Origin: Salibacterium aidingense DSM 18341
GTDB lineage: Bacteria > Bacillota > Bacilli > Bacillales > Marinococcaceae
Assembly: GCF_000429685.1 (NCBI RefSeq)
Contig: NZ_AUCI01000002.1
Span: forward strand, 124,001-188,000
Length of the DNA: 64,000 bases
Reading direction: 5' to 3'
Below the pieces are notes generated by a model. The model did no database searches. It was not told the origin of the DNA and saw nothing but the letters and a program-made list of their open reading frames with translations. Each line of letters begins with the position of its first letter. Position 1 is the stretch's first letter. The translations under genes and the position numbers were made by a program. This document shows, one piece after another, positions 34,137-43,063 of the stretch.

Positions 34137-35165
34137 TTGGCTACGATAGATGATGTTGCTAAAGCGGCAGGTGTGTCAAAAAGTACCGTCTCCAATGTTT
34201 TTACTAAAAAGAGGCCGATAAGTAAGGGGGTGTCCGACAAAGTACTCGAAGTATCAAAACAATTAAATTACAAGCCAAATTACTGGGCCAGAACTCTTGC
34301 TACAAAAGAAACTCGCATTATTGGTTTGAACATGCAGGCTGAAAGAATTAAATTCAGTCAGTTTCATCTTTCGCTGGTTAACGGGGTACTTCATGAATGT
34401 TATGGCAGGGGATATCAATTATTAATTAATACGCTTTCTTCGGATTACAAAAATGACATTCAGAATCAAGTATCTAATCCTGTCGACGGCGAAATTTTAA
34501 TGGACCCTGCTGTCGATGATGAAAGAATAAAAAAGGAGCTGTCTAAAGAACGTCCTTGTGTAGTCATTGGAAAACCCCCTAAACACCTGGATCAAACGTT
34601 ATCTTACATCGATAATGATAACGTTGGCATTGCCTATGAACTTACTTCGCATCTGTTGACCCTTGGACACGAAAAAATTCTTTTTCTAAACGCAGCTAAA
34701 CATAAAACCGTTGCTTTGGACAGGGCCCAGGGATTTCAAACTGCTTTTGAAGATAATGGGAAACGATGTCCTCATGAATTAATACTAAATAAAACCATAA
34801 ATAATACTTCCATTGAGTTCGGGTATGATACGGCTTTTCGATTTTTACAAGAAAGAAACAGAATTACTGCTGTTATAGCGGATACAGATAAAATGGCACT
34901 TGGTGTTTACCAGGCAGCATCTGCATTGAATATAACTATTCCCAAGCATTTGTCAGTATTTGCTTTTAGTGACGATTCTGTATTTGAATCTGAATTTCAA
35001 CCGCGTTTATCCAGTGCCAGATTAAATGCTGAGCAGCTGGGAGAAGGCGCAGCACGGCTTTTGATCGAGCAGATTCAGGAAAACAATAAATTGGTGAAAA
35101 GAATTGTTATTCCTTCTGAAGTGTGCCACCGGGGTTCCACTTCTACAAAGTTTCTGGAGGGCTGA
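34137..35165 (+). CDS. LacI-family transcriptional repressor
   Basis: The 342-residue protein opens with the LacI DNA-binding domain: ATIDDVAKAAGVSKSTVSNVFTKKRPIS then a hinge helix near YKPNYWARTLAT. A periplasmic-binding-protein-like ligand domain follows (RIIGLNMQAE, DAVDGEILMDP-like PVDGEILMDP, VFAFSDDSVF, ARLNAEQLGEGAARLL). It probably represses the downstream importer until a sugar-like ligand binds. It starts at TTG behind the G-run ribosome site. Two AACCGGTT operators lie upstream. The gene is followed by the binding protein after 30 bases. Confidence 0.92.
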   Translation: MATIDDVAKAAGVSKSTVSNVFTKKRPISKGVSDKVLEVSKQLNYKPNYWARTLATKETRIIGLNMQAERIKFSQFHLSLVNGVLHECYGRGYQLLINTLSSDYKNDIQNQVSNPVDGEILMDPAVDDERIKKELSKERPCVVIGKPPKHLDQTLSYIDNDNVGIAYELTSHLLTLGHEKILFLNAAKHKTVALDRAQGFQTAFEDNGKRCPHELILNKTINNTSIEFGYDTAFRFLQERNRITAVIADTDKMALGVYQAASALNITIPKHLSVFAFSDDSVFESEFQPRLSSARLNAEQLGEGAARLLIEQIQENNKLVKRIVIPSEVCHRGSTSTKFLEG

Positions 35166-35195
35166 CGTCTATATTTTTCAAAAGGAGGAGAACCG

Positions 35196-36629
35196 TTGAA
35201 ACAGCTTACAGTTATAGGGTCGAAAGTGATGAGAGCCGGATTACTGTCTATGTTTTTATTGATCGCAGGGTGTCAATCGAGTACTAGTGAAGAAGATGTT
35301 TCAGAGGCGAACAGCGAAAAAAACAGGGAAGCATCAGAGGGAGAAACGCTGAATATTTTAACAAACGTTGTAGGTGGAAAAAACAGCGAAGAGATGGACA
35401 TGTTCGAAAAAGAAGTAGAAAGACTCTCGGGAATTAGTGTAAATATGGTGAAACCCCCTTCCGATTATGACCAAAAGCTCCTCGCTTCTATTTCTTCAGG
35501 GGAACAATATGATCTTGTTTATTTAACGAAGCCGCAGCTGGATATTTTAGTAGAACAGAACGCATTAACCGATTTAACAGAAGCAGTGAACAATTCCGAA
35601 CGGTTATCAGATCCGTCCATTATTCCTGAAGAAGAGTGGGATCTGGTGGAGACGGAGAATGAAAAAATCTATGGCGTCTTCAATAAACTTGAGGGTGGCA
35701 CAATGCCCATTGTACGACAGGATTGGATGGAAAAACTTAATCTGGAACAGCCGGAAACACTGGAAGAGTTCTACCAATTATTTAAGGCCTTTTCTGAGCA
35801 GGATCCCGATGGGAATGGAAAAGATGATACGTACGGACTGTCCACCGCCGGTTTATATGACATACAAGGGTTTATGAGTGCTGAAGGAGTGAAAGCCCGC
35901 TATACCATTGATGAAGATGGAAATCGTACTATTCCCTATGCTACCCAAGCGGCTGTTCCTGTTTACGAGTGGTTTGCAACACTGTATGAAGAAGGGTTGC
36001 TTGATCCGAACTTTGCCACCAATGAAACGGGCGACATGAGAGAAATGTTCTTGACGGACAGGGCCGGTATGGTGACCTACTGGGATGCATGGGTCGGTTT
36101 ATTCAACAATACGGCAGAAGTAGAAGATAAAGAACACTTTGAGGCCAAAGGGATGGCCGGTGCGGATGGGCCAAATGGGAAAATGCTCCGCCGCGGTGAC
36201 CCAAGTCTCTGGTCGATTCCAGTTAATGCGGAGCATCCTGACATGGCAATGGAATTTCTGGAATTTTGGCACACAGAAGAAGGGAATATTCTAGGAACCC
36301 TGGGAATTAAAGGTCACGATTATCAGGTAGAAGACGGAGAATATGAATTGACGGAAACAGGCAGAGAGCACAGCATGGACCACGGCGCTCCTTATCCGAT
36401 GAATCAGCAATTCGAAAACCCGGTTGGATCATATGCCGGGGCAGAAGAAGCTCAATCTGTCATCTTAGACAACAATTCCACCGTGGAAACCTCAACCGCG
36501 GATTGGCCGGAAGCTGAAAAAATTGTAGAAAATTATGCGTTAGAAGCAATGATGGGGGAAATTCCGGCTGATGAAGCCGTGGAACAAATGCAGAAAGAGC
36601 TGCTGCAGGCAGATTTAATTGATGAATAA
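35196..36629 (+). CDS. ABC transporter solute-binding lipoprotein (LplA/YtcQ-like)
   Basis: The 477-residue protein has a lipoprotein signal with lipobox LLIAGC at about 21-26, an acidic Ser/Glu linker, and an extracellular type-1 sugar-binding fold. DPDGNGKDDTYGLSTAG (about residues 205-221) is the calcium-loop motif common in LplA/YtcQ-type oligosaccharide binders. It is anchored outside the membrane and feeds the two permeases downstream. TTG start with AAAGGAGGAG. The ligand is unknown; oligosaccharide is most likely from the family. Confidence 0.88.
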   Translation: MKQLTVIGSKVMRAGLLSMFLLIAGCQSSTSEEDVSEANSEKNREASEGETLNILTNVVGGKNSEEMDMFEKEVERLSGISVNMVKPPSDYDQKLLASISSGEQYDLVYLTKPQLDILVEQNALTDLTEAVNNSERLSDPSIIPEEEWDLVETENEKIYGVFNKLEGGTMPIVRQDWMEKLNLEQPETLEEFYQLFKAFSEQDPDGNGKDDTYGLSTAGLYDIQGFMSAEGVKARYTIDEDGNRTIPYATQAAVPVYEWFATLYEEGLLDPNFATNETGDMREMFLTDRAGMVTYWDAWVGLFNNTAEVEDKEHFEAKGMAGADGPNGKMLRRGDPSLWSIPVNAEHPDMAMEFLEFWHTEEGNILGTLGIKGHDYQVEDGEYELTETGREHSMDHGAPYPMNQQFENPVGSYAGAEEAQSVILDNNSTVETSTADWPEAEKIVENYALEAMMGEIPADEAVEQMQKELLQADLIDE

Positions 36630-36653
36630 TGCCTGTTAGAAAGAGAACTGCGG

Positions 36654-36699
36654 GAGGCCATAGGTACGAGGGTATGTTTCCTGTAAAAGAACTGGCCTC
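36654..36699 (+). repeat. Hairpin between binding protein and permeases
   Basis: GAGGCCA (36654-36660) and TGGCCTC (36693-36699) form a short stem with a long loop. It lacks a T run and may limit read-through or protect the upstream mRNA, so that binding protein is made in excess. Confidence 0.4.
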
Positions 36700-36752
36700 T
36701 CGTATGTTTAATTTTCACTGCTCTATTATTTATGTGCAGAAGGATGAAATGA

Positions 36753-37640
36753 ATGAATTTATGGAAAACTGTTAAGCGTCATTACTCGTTGTACCTCATG
36801 CTATTGCCGATTCTGGTGTATTTTATCATCTTTACATATTATCCGTTAGTAAGAGGTTTTATTATTAGTCTGCAAGAGTTTCAAATGATTGGAAGGGGGC
36901 CGTTTATTGGGTTTCAGAATTATTTGGAAGTATTACGAGATCCACAGTTTATTCAAGTGACTATTAACACATTTATGATAAGCGGCGGTATTTTAATTGT
37001 TGGATTTGTTTTCCCCATTATCATTGCTCTTTCGTTAAATGAGGTGATGCAGTCTGTTTTTAAACGATTTACCCAGACGGTTATTTACCTTCCTCACTTA
37101 TTTTCCTGGGTCATTGTCGGCGGTATCTGGATTTTTATCTTATCTCCTGACGGAGGGCTCATTAACGAAATATTGACATGGTTTGGGAAAGAAGAATCTA
37201 TTCATTTCCTGGTGAGAGAAGATTACGCCCGTCCTATTATGATCGCAAGTGCTATATGGAAAGACGCGGGGTATACATGCATTTTATATCTCGCAGCTAT
37301 TGTCAGTATAAATCCAAGCCTTTATGAGGCGGCTGATATGGATGGAGCAGGAATTCTGCAAAAAATGCGCTATGTTACACTGCCTCAGCTTGTGCCGACG
37401 ATGAAGATTGTACTGCTTTTAAACATCATGGGAATCTTGCGGATTTTTGATCAGGTATACGTACTGAGCAATTCTGCTATTGCAAATGAAGTTGATGTTT
37501 TCATGACGTATACATATGAGAAGGGGATTTTACAGTTTCAAATGGGGATTGCTTCCGCTGCAGCCTTTTTGGTGTTGTTGATGACGCTGCTTCTTACATT
37601 TGTAACAAGAAAACTGATCCGTTATGACGAGGGGATGTAA
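36753..37640 (+). CDS. ABC transporter permease 1 (LplB-like)
   Basis: The 295-residue protein has six predicted membrane helices and the EAA loop YEAADMDGAGILQKMRYVTLPQLVPT, where the cytosolic ATPase docks. It belongs to the carbohydrate uptake type-1 permeases. AAGGATG precedes the ATG. The second permease begins three bases after its stop. Confidence 0.9.
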   Translation: MNLWKTVKRHYSLYLMLLPILVYFIIFTYYPLVRGFIISLQEFQMIGRGPFIGFQNYLEVLRDPQFIQVTINTFMISGGILIVGFVFPIIIALSLNEVMQSVFKRFTQTVIYLPHLFSWVIVGGIWIFILSPDGGLINEILTWFGKEESIHFLVREDYARPIMIASAIWKDAGYTCILYLAAIVSINPSLYEAADMDGAGILQKMRYVTLPQLVPTMKIVLLLNIMGILRIFDQVYVLSNSAIANEVDVFMTYTYEKGILQFQMGIASAAAFLVLLMTLLLTFVTRKLIRYDEGM

Positions 37641-37643
37641 CAA

Positions 37644-38513
37644 ATGCAGGGTTCGCCCAAAAAATATCAAAAGCGAGTTAGTTATTTTCAATTATGCAAT
37701 GGTTTATTTTTACTGGTGCTCATCCTCGTCATGATCATTCCGCTGATTAATGTGTGGGCGGTATCGTTTTCATCTGGTATCTCTTCTATGGAACCGGGTG
37801 TCAAATTGTGGCCTGCTGATTTTAGTGTGAGCGGTTATCAGAGGGTGTGGCAGACTCTTGAACTGTGGAGGCCGTTTTTCAATAATGTACTGGTTACTGT
37901 CATAGGAACAGCAGCGCATGTTTTGCTGGCTTCCATGGCTGGTTATGTACTGATTCATCCAAAATTGGTCGGCCGGAAGATCATCGTCTCCATGATTATG
38001 ATCACAATGATGGTTCCTGCCGAAGCGATCATGATTCCTTTATATATCGTAAATAAAGAATTAGGTCTGCTGGACACTTTGGCCTCCCTTGTAATTTCGG
38101 GGTTGATTTCCGGTTTTAGTATTCTGTTAATGCGTAACTATTTTTTGTCCGTTCCATACAGCTTAGCTGAATCCGCTCAAATGGACGGGGCAAGTGATTT
38201 TAAGATATTCAGAAAAGTTTATATGCCAATGTCCGTTCCGGGGCTGGCCACCATTATGCTTTTTGAATTTGTGAGCCGCTGGAATCAGTTTACACCGGCA
38301 CTGCTTTACATAAACTCCCCGGAAAAGTACACTTTGCAGCTTGCCTTAATGTCATTAATTGTGCCAGACGATGCAACCTCAAGCGGTGATTTTTTTGCTA
38401 ACAATGTCCAGATGGCAGGGATCATGATAGCGATGATTCCTTTACTTGTTATTTATCCATTTGTCCAAAAGTATTTTATTCGTGGTATTAATTTAGGTGC
38501 AACCAAAGAATGA
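37644..38513 (+). CDS. ABC transporter permease 2 (LplC-like)
   Basis: The 289-residue protein has six helices and the EAA loop AESAQMDGASDFKIFRKVYMPMSVPGL. It pairs with the upstream permease. No ATPase gene lies in the cluster, so a shared MsmX-type ATPase elsewhere is probably used, as for LplABC-type importers. Confidence 0.9.
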   Translation: MQGSPKKYQKRVSYFQLCNGLFLLVLILVMIIPLINVWAVSFSSGISSMEPGVKLWPADFSVSGYQRVWQTLELWRPFFNNVLVTVIGTAAHVLLASMAGYVLIHPKLVGRKIIVSMIMITMMVPAEAIMIPLYIVNKELGLLDTLASLVISGLISGFSILLMRNYFLSVPYSLAESAQMDGASDFKIFRKVYMPMSVPGLATIMLFEFVSRWNQFTPALLYINSPEKYTLQLALMSLIVPDDATSSGDFFANNVQMAGIMIAMIPLLVIYPFVQKYFIRGINLGATKE

Positions 38514-38532
38514 GGGGAAGGAAGAATAACAA

Positions 38533-39792
38533 ATGAGTACGGAAGAAAAGATGGTTAAGGTTACAGCTGACCAAGAAGGCGGCTATATGGAAGTACCGTT
38601 TCACGTAGCAAGTGATACAGAAAAAGTAGAAGTGTCCTATTCAATTTCAAGGAGCGGTGCCACTGTTGATTTAGGAGTTTTGGATCCTTCCAGAATCCGG
38701 GGGTGGAGCGGAGGCGCAAGGGACCGTTTTTTTATAACCGAACATGCCGCAACTCCAGGGTATTTACATGGCTGTCTCGAACAAGGGGAATGGGCTGTTC
38801 TTTTAGGTCTTCACCATATCCCAGAGGATGGATGTGCTGTTTATATTACTATTATCACCGTTTCTGCAGAAAGAAGATGGCTGAAAGGCGATATGCATAG
38901 TCATACTGTGCACAGTGATGGGGAGTATACGCTGCCTGCCGTGGCGGAAATATTGAAAGAAAGACAACTTGATTTTATCGCAACGACAGACCACAATACG
39001 GTTACTCAAAACTATTTACACCCAACTCACGAAGATATTTTATTTATACCGGGGTTTGAATTAACAACGAATGCAGGACACAGTAATATTATCGGACTGG
39101 AGGACCCGGAGATTGACTTTAGAATAGCGGCAGACAGAGACATGGAAGCGGCTTTTAAAGAGGCGCGGGAAAAGGGTGCTGTTATTGTGATCAACCATCC
39201 TTTTCATAGCGGCTGTGAATGGAAATGGAGCTTAAACCTGCCATTTGATGTGTGGGAAGTCTGGAATGGTCCCTGGAGTGAAGAAAACCGCGAGGCTTTA
39301 CAGTGGTGGCATGAACAGCTCTGTCTTGGTTATAACATTCCCATTACAGCTGGCAGTGATGTTCACCGCACAGAAAAATATGTTCAACACGGAATGCCTT
39401 CCACCTGGGTATTATCAGAAGGCAAAACAAAGGCTCAGCTTTTAAGCGCGATCAGAAAAGGCCGTATGTTTATAACGCACACACCGGAAGGGCCTGAGGT
39501 CGAAATGAGACATGGGGACTCTCTCCCAGGTGACACTGTGCCATATCCTAATGAGCATCCTCTGAAGGTTTCCATTCGTTCTTTAGAGGTTGATGATGAC
39601 ATTCATGTTATTTCAGATTATTACAATGAGTCGATCCAAATAAAAGAAGGAAAACAGTGGGAAAAGCAAATTTTGGTTGATAAAGAATTATTTTTGAGAA
39701 TGGAAGTCTGGCGTTACTGCCCGGTGGTTGAGGATTATACGATGATATTGCTTACCAATCCTATCTACTTTACGCGAGATTCCAAGAAGTAA
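38533..39792 (+). CDS. PHP-domain metallohydrolase, CehA/McbA-like
   Basis: The 419-residue protein has an N-terminal beta-rich part (1-115) and a PHP metal site: KGDMHSHTVHSDGEY (Asp120, His122, His124), FIATTDHNT, the central IVINHPFHSG and ITAGSDVHRTE. This is the CehA/McbA type, predicted phosphoesterases or ester/carbamate hydrolases. No signal peptide is seen, so it probably acts on the imported compound in the cytosol. It lies between the ABC permeases and an MFS transporter. The substrate is unknown. Confidence 0.85.
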   Translation: MSTEEKMVKVTADQEGGYMEVPFHVASDTEKVEVSYSISRSGATVDLGVLDPSRIRGWSGGARDRFFITEHAATPGYLHGCLEQGEWAVLLGLHHIPEDGCAVYITIITVSAERRWLKGDMHSHTVHSDGEYTLPAVAEILKERQLDFIATTDHNTVTQNYLHPTHEDILFIPGFELTTNAGHSNIIGLEDPEIDFRIAADRDMEAAFKEAREKGAVIVINHPFHSGCEWKWSLNLPFDVWEVWNGPWSEENREALQWWHEQLCLGYNIPITAGSDVHRTEKYVQHGMPSTWVLSEGKTKAQLLSAIRKGRMFITHTPEGPEVEMRHGDSLPGDTVPYPNEHPLKVSIRSLEVDDDIHVISDYYNESIQIKEGKQWEKQILVDKELFLRMEVWRYCPVVEDYTMILLTNPIYFTRDSKK

Positions 39793-39795
39793 CGG

Positions 39796-41037
39796 GTGGA
39801 CTCGTTGGAACAAACAGAAATTGCTAAAAAGACCGATACTGCTTTACCACAACCAACAAAGCTGCTGCTTTCAATTAGTTTATTAAATGCTTTGGCTAAT
39901 AATTTATCCAACATCTTTATTAATGTTTTTCTATTTCGTCTGACAGATCAAATAGGCACTGTCGTATTATTTAATTTAATGATGTATATTTCGTGGGTGC
40001 CGGCTTTTATATTTGCCGGCTGGTTAAGTAAAAAAACATCGCGGAGAAATGGATTAATTAGTGGCGGGGCTGCCCAACTGCTTTTTTATTTCTTTATTCT
40101 TCAATTCGGAGACCAAGCAAGTACGTATGTCATAGAATTAGGTATTTTATTCGGAGCAGGTTCCGGATTTTACTGGATTTCAGTTAATGTATTGTCCGTT
40201 GACTATACACATGAAAAAAATCGAGACTGGTTTAATGGATTAAACGGCACATTTGAGTCCTTTTCGAAAATGATCGGCCCTCTGGTTTCGGGATGGCTTA
40301 TTTATATCGGAGATGGTTTTAGTGGCTACTATTTTGTGTTTGGTATATCTTTTTTACTTTTTATAATTAGTTTTATAATAAGTCTGACATTGTCCAAAGA
40401 TAAGGATTATGCCCCTTTTCACTGGAAAGATATGCTGAAAGTTCACCGCTGCCGTTCTTGGAGACTATTGTCTTACGCGTTTATGGCAAATGCTTTTAGA
40501 GGCGGGGTGATCTCCTTTATCATACTCATATGGGTTTTTATGGTCACTAAAAATGAGTCTGCACTCGGTAATTTTTCCTTCATGTCGACCTCGCTTTCTT
40601 TTCTTATCTATTACATCATGGGAAGGTATGGGTCCTCAGAGCATAGGTTACTATACATGTTATCTGGCAATATTCTTATTGGATTAGCTCTTGGGGGGTT
40701 ATTATTTGAAGTGAGTTGGGAACTATTGCTGGTATATGGCATTTTGTCAGGAATCAGCATACCTTTATTTGAAATGCCGTTTAATACCCTTGCCTTGAAT
40801 AACATATCAGACTTTGATAAGAATGGGAAAAATCGGGTGGAACTTGTTGTGGCTAGAGAAATAGCGCTGAGTCTTGGCAGAATTACAAGTGTCTTTTTGC
40901 TTTATTTAATTTACTTAGATGACAATAATGACATCTGGATGTTACGGTTATTTATCATTTCCATTATCATAATCGGCCTCACTCCTAATTTTTTCTTACG
41001 AAGCAAAGACGTGGAAGAAGGATCCTGCCCCCAATAA
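39796..41037 (+). CDS. MFS transporter
   Basis: The 413-residue protein has about 12 hydrophobic helices and MFS loops such as GWLSKKTSRRNG after helix 2. Gene composition is noticeably AT-rich. It starts at GTG only three bases after the PHP gene with a weak ribosome site, so its translation is likely coupled. It could export a product or import a second substrate of the cluster. Confidence 0.82.
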   Translation: MDSLEQTEIAKKTDTALPQPTKLLLSISLLNALANNLSNIFINVFLFRLTDQIGTVVLFNLMMYISWVPAFIFAGWLSKKTSRRNGLISGGAAQLLFYFFILQFGDQASTYVIELGILFGAGSGFYWISVNVLSVDYTHEKNRDWFNGLNGTFESFSKMIGPLVSGWLIYIGDGFSGYYFVFGISFLLFIISFIISLTLSKDKDYAPFHWKDMLKVHRCRSWRLLSYAFMANAFRGGVISFIILIWVFMVTKNESALGNFSFMSTSLSFLIYYIMGRYGSSEHRLLYMLSGNILIGLALGGLLFEVSWELLLVYGILSGISIPLFEMPFNTLALNNISDFDKNGKNRVELVVAREIALSLGRITSVFLLYLIYLDDNNDIWMLRLFIISIIIIGLTPNFFLRSKDVEEGSCPQ

Positions 41038-41059
41038 AAAAGAGAATTAGAAATAAGAA

Positions 41060-41308
41060 GAGGTTGGGACAAAAGAAAGTGGTTCTGTTATAGAACCAGT
41101 AAGCCACGGAATCAAAATACATACCTCCGCTCAGAACGACACGTGTTTTGAGACTCGCAGGATGCGGCGGTTTTAGCCGATCCTCCTTTATTCAAGGAGG
41201 GCCCGGAGTATTTTGACGCAGTGATAAACAGTGATACCCAAAAATTCCCGAACGATTGATGTAAATCGTTCGGGAATTTTTGATCAATTATGGTTTTGTC
41301 CCAGTCTC
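41060..41308. mobile_element. MITE-like repeat with terminal inverted repeats
   Basis: GAGGTTGGGACAAAA (41060-41074) and TTTTGTCCCAGTCTC (41294-41308) are matching inverted ends. Inside are nested inverted repeats: GGTTCT/AGAACC (41081-41097), TCAAAATAC/GTATTTTGA (41112-41216) and CCTCCTT/AAGGAGG (41182-41200). GAG(A/G)(C/T)TGGGACAAAA ends resemble intergenic repeats I know from several Bacillaceae genomes. No transposase is encoded. The element ends two bases from the acyl-CoA ligase stop. Confidence 0.65.
41240..41283. terminator. Strong terminator inside the repeat
   Basis: AAAAATTCCCGAACGATT (41240-41257) and AATCGTTCGGGAATTTTT (41264-41281) form a perfect 18-pair stem. It can end both the MFS transcript and the converging ligase gene. 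Confidence 0.88.
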
Positions 41309-41310
41309 CT

Positions 41311-42900
41311 TTACGCTCTGCGGTCGGGATCATTCTGTCTGAGTTCTATACGGCGGATCTTTCCTGTATTTGTTTTCGGAAGTTCGTTCACGAATTGAAT
41401 CCTCCGTGGATATTTATAAGGCGCAGTTCGTTCTTTGGTATAATCCTGCAGTTCTTTTTTCAAGACTTCTTCTGCCCCCGGCGCCGGCTGTTCTTTTAAT
41501 ACAACAAACGCCTTGACGACGTTTCCTCGAATCTCATCCGGACTGGCAGTGACGGCGCACTCTTTGACAGCTTCATGATGGTTGAGGGCATCTTCTACTT
41601 CAAAAGGCCCAATGGTATAGCCGGAGCTGATAATAATGTCATCACTGCGGCCTTCAAACCAGAAATAACCATCTGAATCACGGGATGCTCTGTCCCCGGT
41701 TAAATACCAATCCCCCCGGAATGCCGCTTCTGTACGCTCGGGCTCTTTATAATATTCTTTAAAAAGGGCCGGGCAGTCCTTGTGCACTGCTATGTCTCCA
41801 GCTTGTCCCGCCGGAACGGATTTTCCATTTTCGTCAATAATATCAACCGTATTTCCGGGGGTAGGTTTACCCATAGAGCCCGGCTTAATGTCCATTCCAG
41901 TTAATGTTCCAACCAAAAGGGTATTTTCTGTCTGTCCGTATCCATCCCGAACGTTTGCATTAAATGCCTTTTTAAACGTTTCTATGACCTGCCGGTTCAG
42001 CGGCTCCCCGGCTGAAACGGTGCTGCGGAGTGCATCCATATCATAACTCTCCAGATGATCTACTTTTGCCATCAACCGGTATTCTGTCGGTGTGCAGCAG
42101 AGAACGTTAATACGCTGTTCGTCTAACAAGCGCAGATAGACATGAGGATCGAATGTACCATGATAAACAAAAGCAGTGGCACCGAGTGTAATAGTGGAGA
42201 GCAACGGGCTCCAGATCCATTTCTGCCATCCCGGGGCAGCGGTAGCCCAGACGATATCATTTTCTCTCACATCGAGCCATTCTTTCGCTGCGGTGCGAAC
42301 ATGAGCGTAGGCCCAGCCATGGGTATGTACCACAGCTTTTGGATGGCCGGTCGTGCCGGAGGTGTAGGAAAGAAAAGCGATATCCTCCCGTTTTGTTTTT
42401 TCTCCATGAAAGGTTTCCGGCTGTTGATCAACCAGTACTTCAAGCGCTTCCCATCCATCTTTTTCCCCTCCAACAATATATTTTTTTTCCAAGGATGGAA
42501 GCGGATCTGTGATATTGTCCGTCTCTTCCGTAGCTGAGTAAAACGCTACGACGCTCTTTGCTTCCGCATGTTGAACACGGTAAACGAGATCATTCGCCCG
42601 GAGCATCTCGGAGCAGGGGACCGCCACAATTCCTGCTTTTAAGCAGGCCAGGTGAATCATATAGGCTTCTGGCAGTCTTGGGAAAATAAGCAGGACCCGG
42701 TCTCCTTTTTGAATCCCGCCGGCTAAAAGCGCATTTGCATATTGGTTGGTTTTCCGGACGAGTTCAGCATAAGACACTTCTCTTCTGGCGCCGCTCTCAT
42801 TCAGCCAGCGGACGGCTGTCCGCTTTTCCTCTCCGGAAAACATTTCCAGGTCGTCAGTAATATTATATGTTCCGGGTGCAATTAAATCTTGTCGATTCAA
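41311..42900 (-). CDS. AMP-forming acyl-CoA synthetase (acetyl/medium-chain type, YtcI-like)
   Basis: The 529-residue protein has the adenylation motifs SYTSGTTGHPKAVVHTH, GYGQTENTLLVG, YLTGDRASRDSDGYFWFEGRSDDIIISSGYTIGP and the C-terminal Lys in PKTNTGKIRR. It activates a short or medium carboxylic acid to its CoA ester. TTG start with GGAGGG seven bases upstream. It diverges from the ThDP/aldehyde dehydrogenase pair. B. subtilis YtcI is similar in family; the acid used is not known. Confidence 0.88.
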   Translation of the reverse strand: MNRQDLIAPGTYNITDDLEMFSGEEKRTAVRWLNESGARREVSYAELVRKTNQYANALLAGGIQKGDRVLLIFPRLPEAYMIHLACLKAGIVAVPCSEMLRANDLVYRVQHAEAKSVVAFYSATEETDNITDPLPSLEKKYIVGGEKDGWEALEVLVDQQPETFHGEKTKREDIAFLSYTSGTTGHPKAVVHTHGWAYAHVRTAAKEWLDVRENDIVWATAAPGWQKWIWSPLLSTITLGATAFVYHGTFDPHVYLRLLDEQRINVLCCTPTEYRLMAKVDHLESYDMDALRSTVSAGEPLNRQVIETFKKAFNANVRDGYGQTENTLLVGTLTGMDIKPGSMGKPTPGNTVDIIDENGKSVPAGQAGDIAVHKDCPALFKEYYKEPERTEAAFRGDWYLTGDRASRDSDGYFWFEGRSDDIIISSGYTIGPFEVEDALNHHEAVKECAVTASPDEIRGNVVKAFVVLKEQPAPGAEEVLKKELQDYTKERTAPYKYPRRIQFVNELPKTNTGKIRRIELRQNDPDRRA

Positions 42901-43063
42901 TAATAATCCCTCCGATTATGATGGAATTCCCTCCTATTATACTAAAAAACTGCTCAAAGAAAACAATCAAACGGTCTTCTCCCTGCCTTTTCTTTTTTTT
43001 CGATGTTTAAAATTAATGTTCCTACAAAAAATAAAAATAACTTTACAGCAAAGGGTGTTTCAC

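Noticed and set aside
41112-41333. 73-residue minus-strand frame inside the MITE-like repeat
   Set aside because: It is made of the repeat's inverted sequences and overlaps the ligase end; frames like this are common false genes in such repeats.
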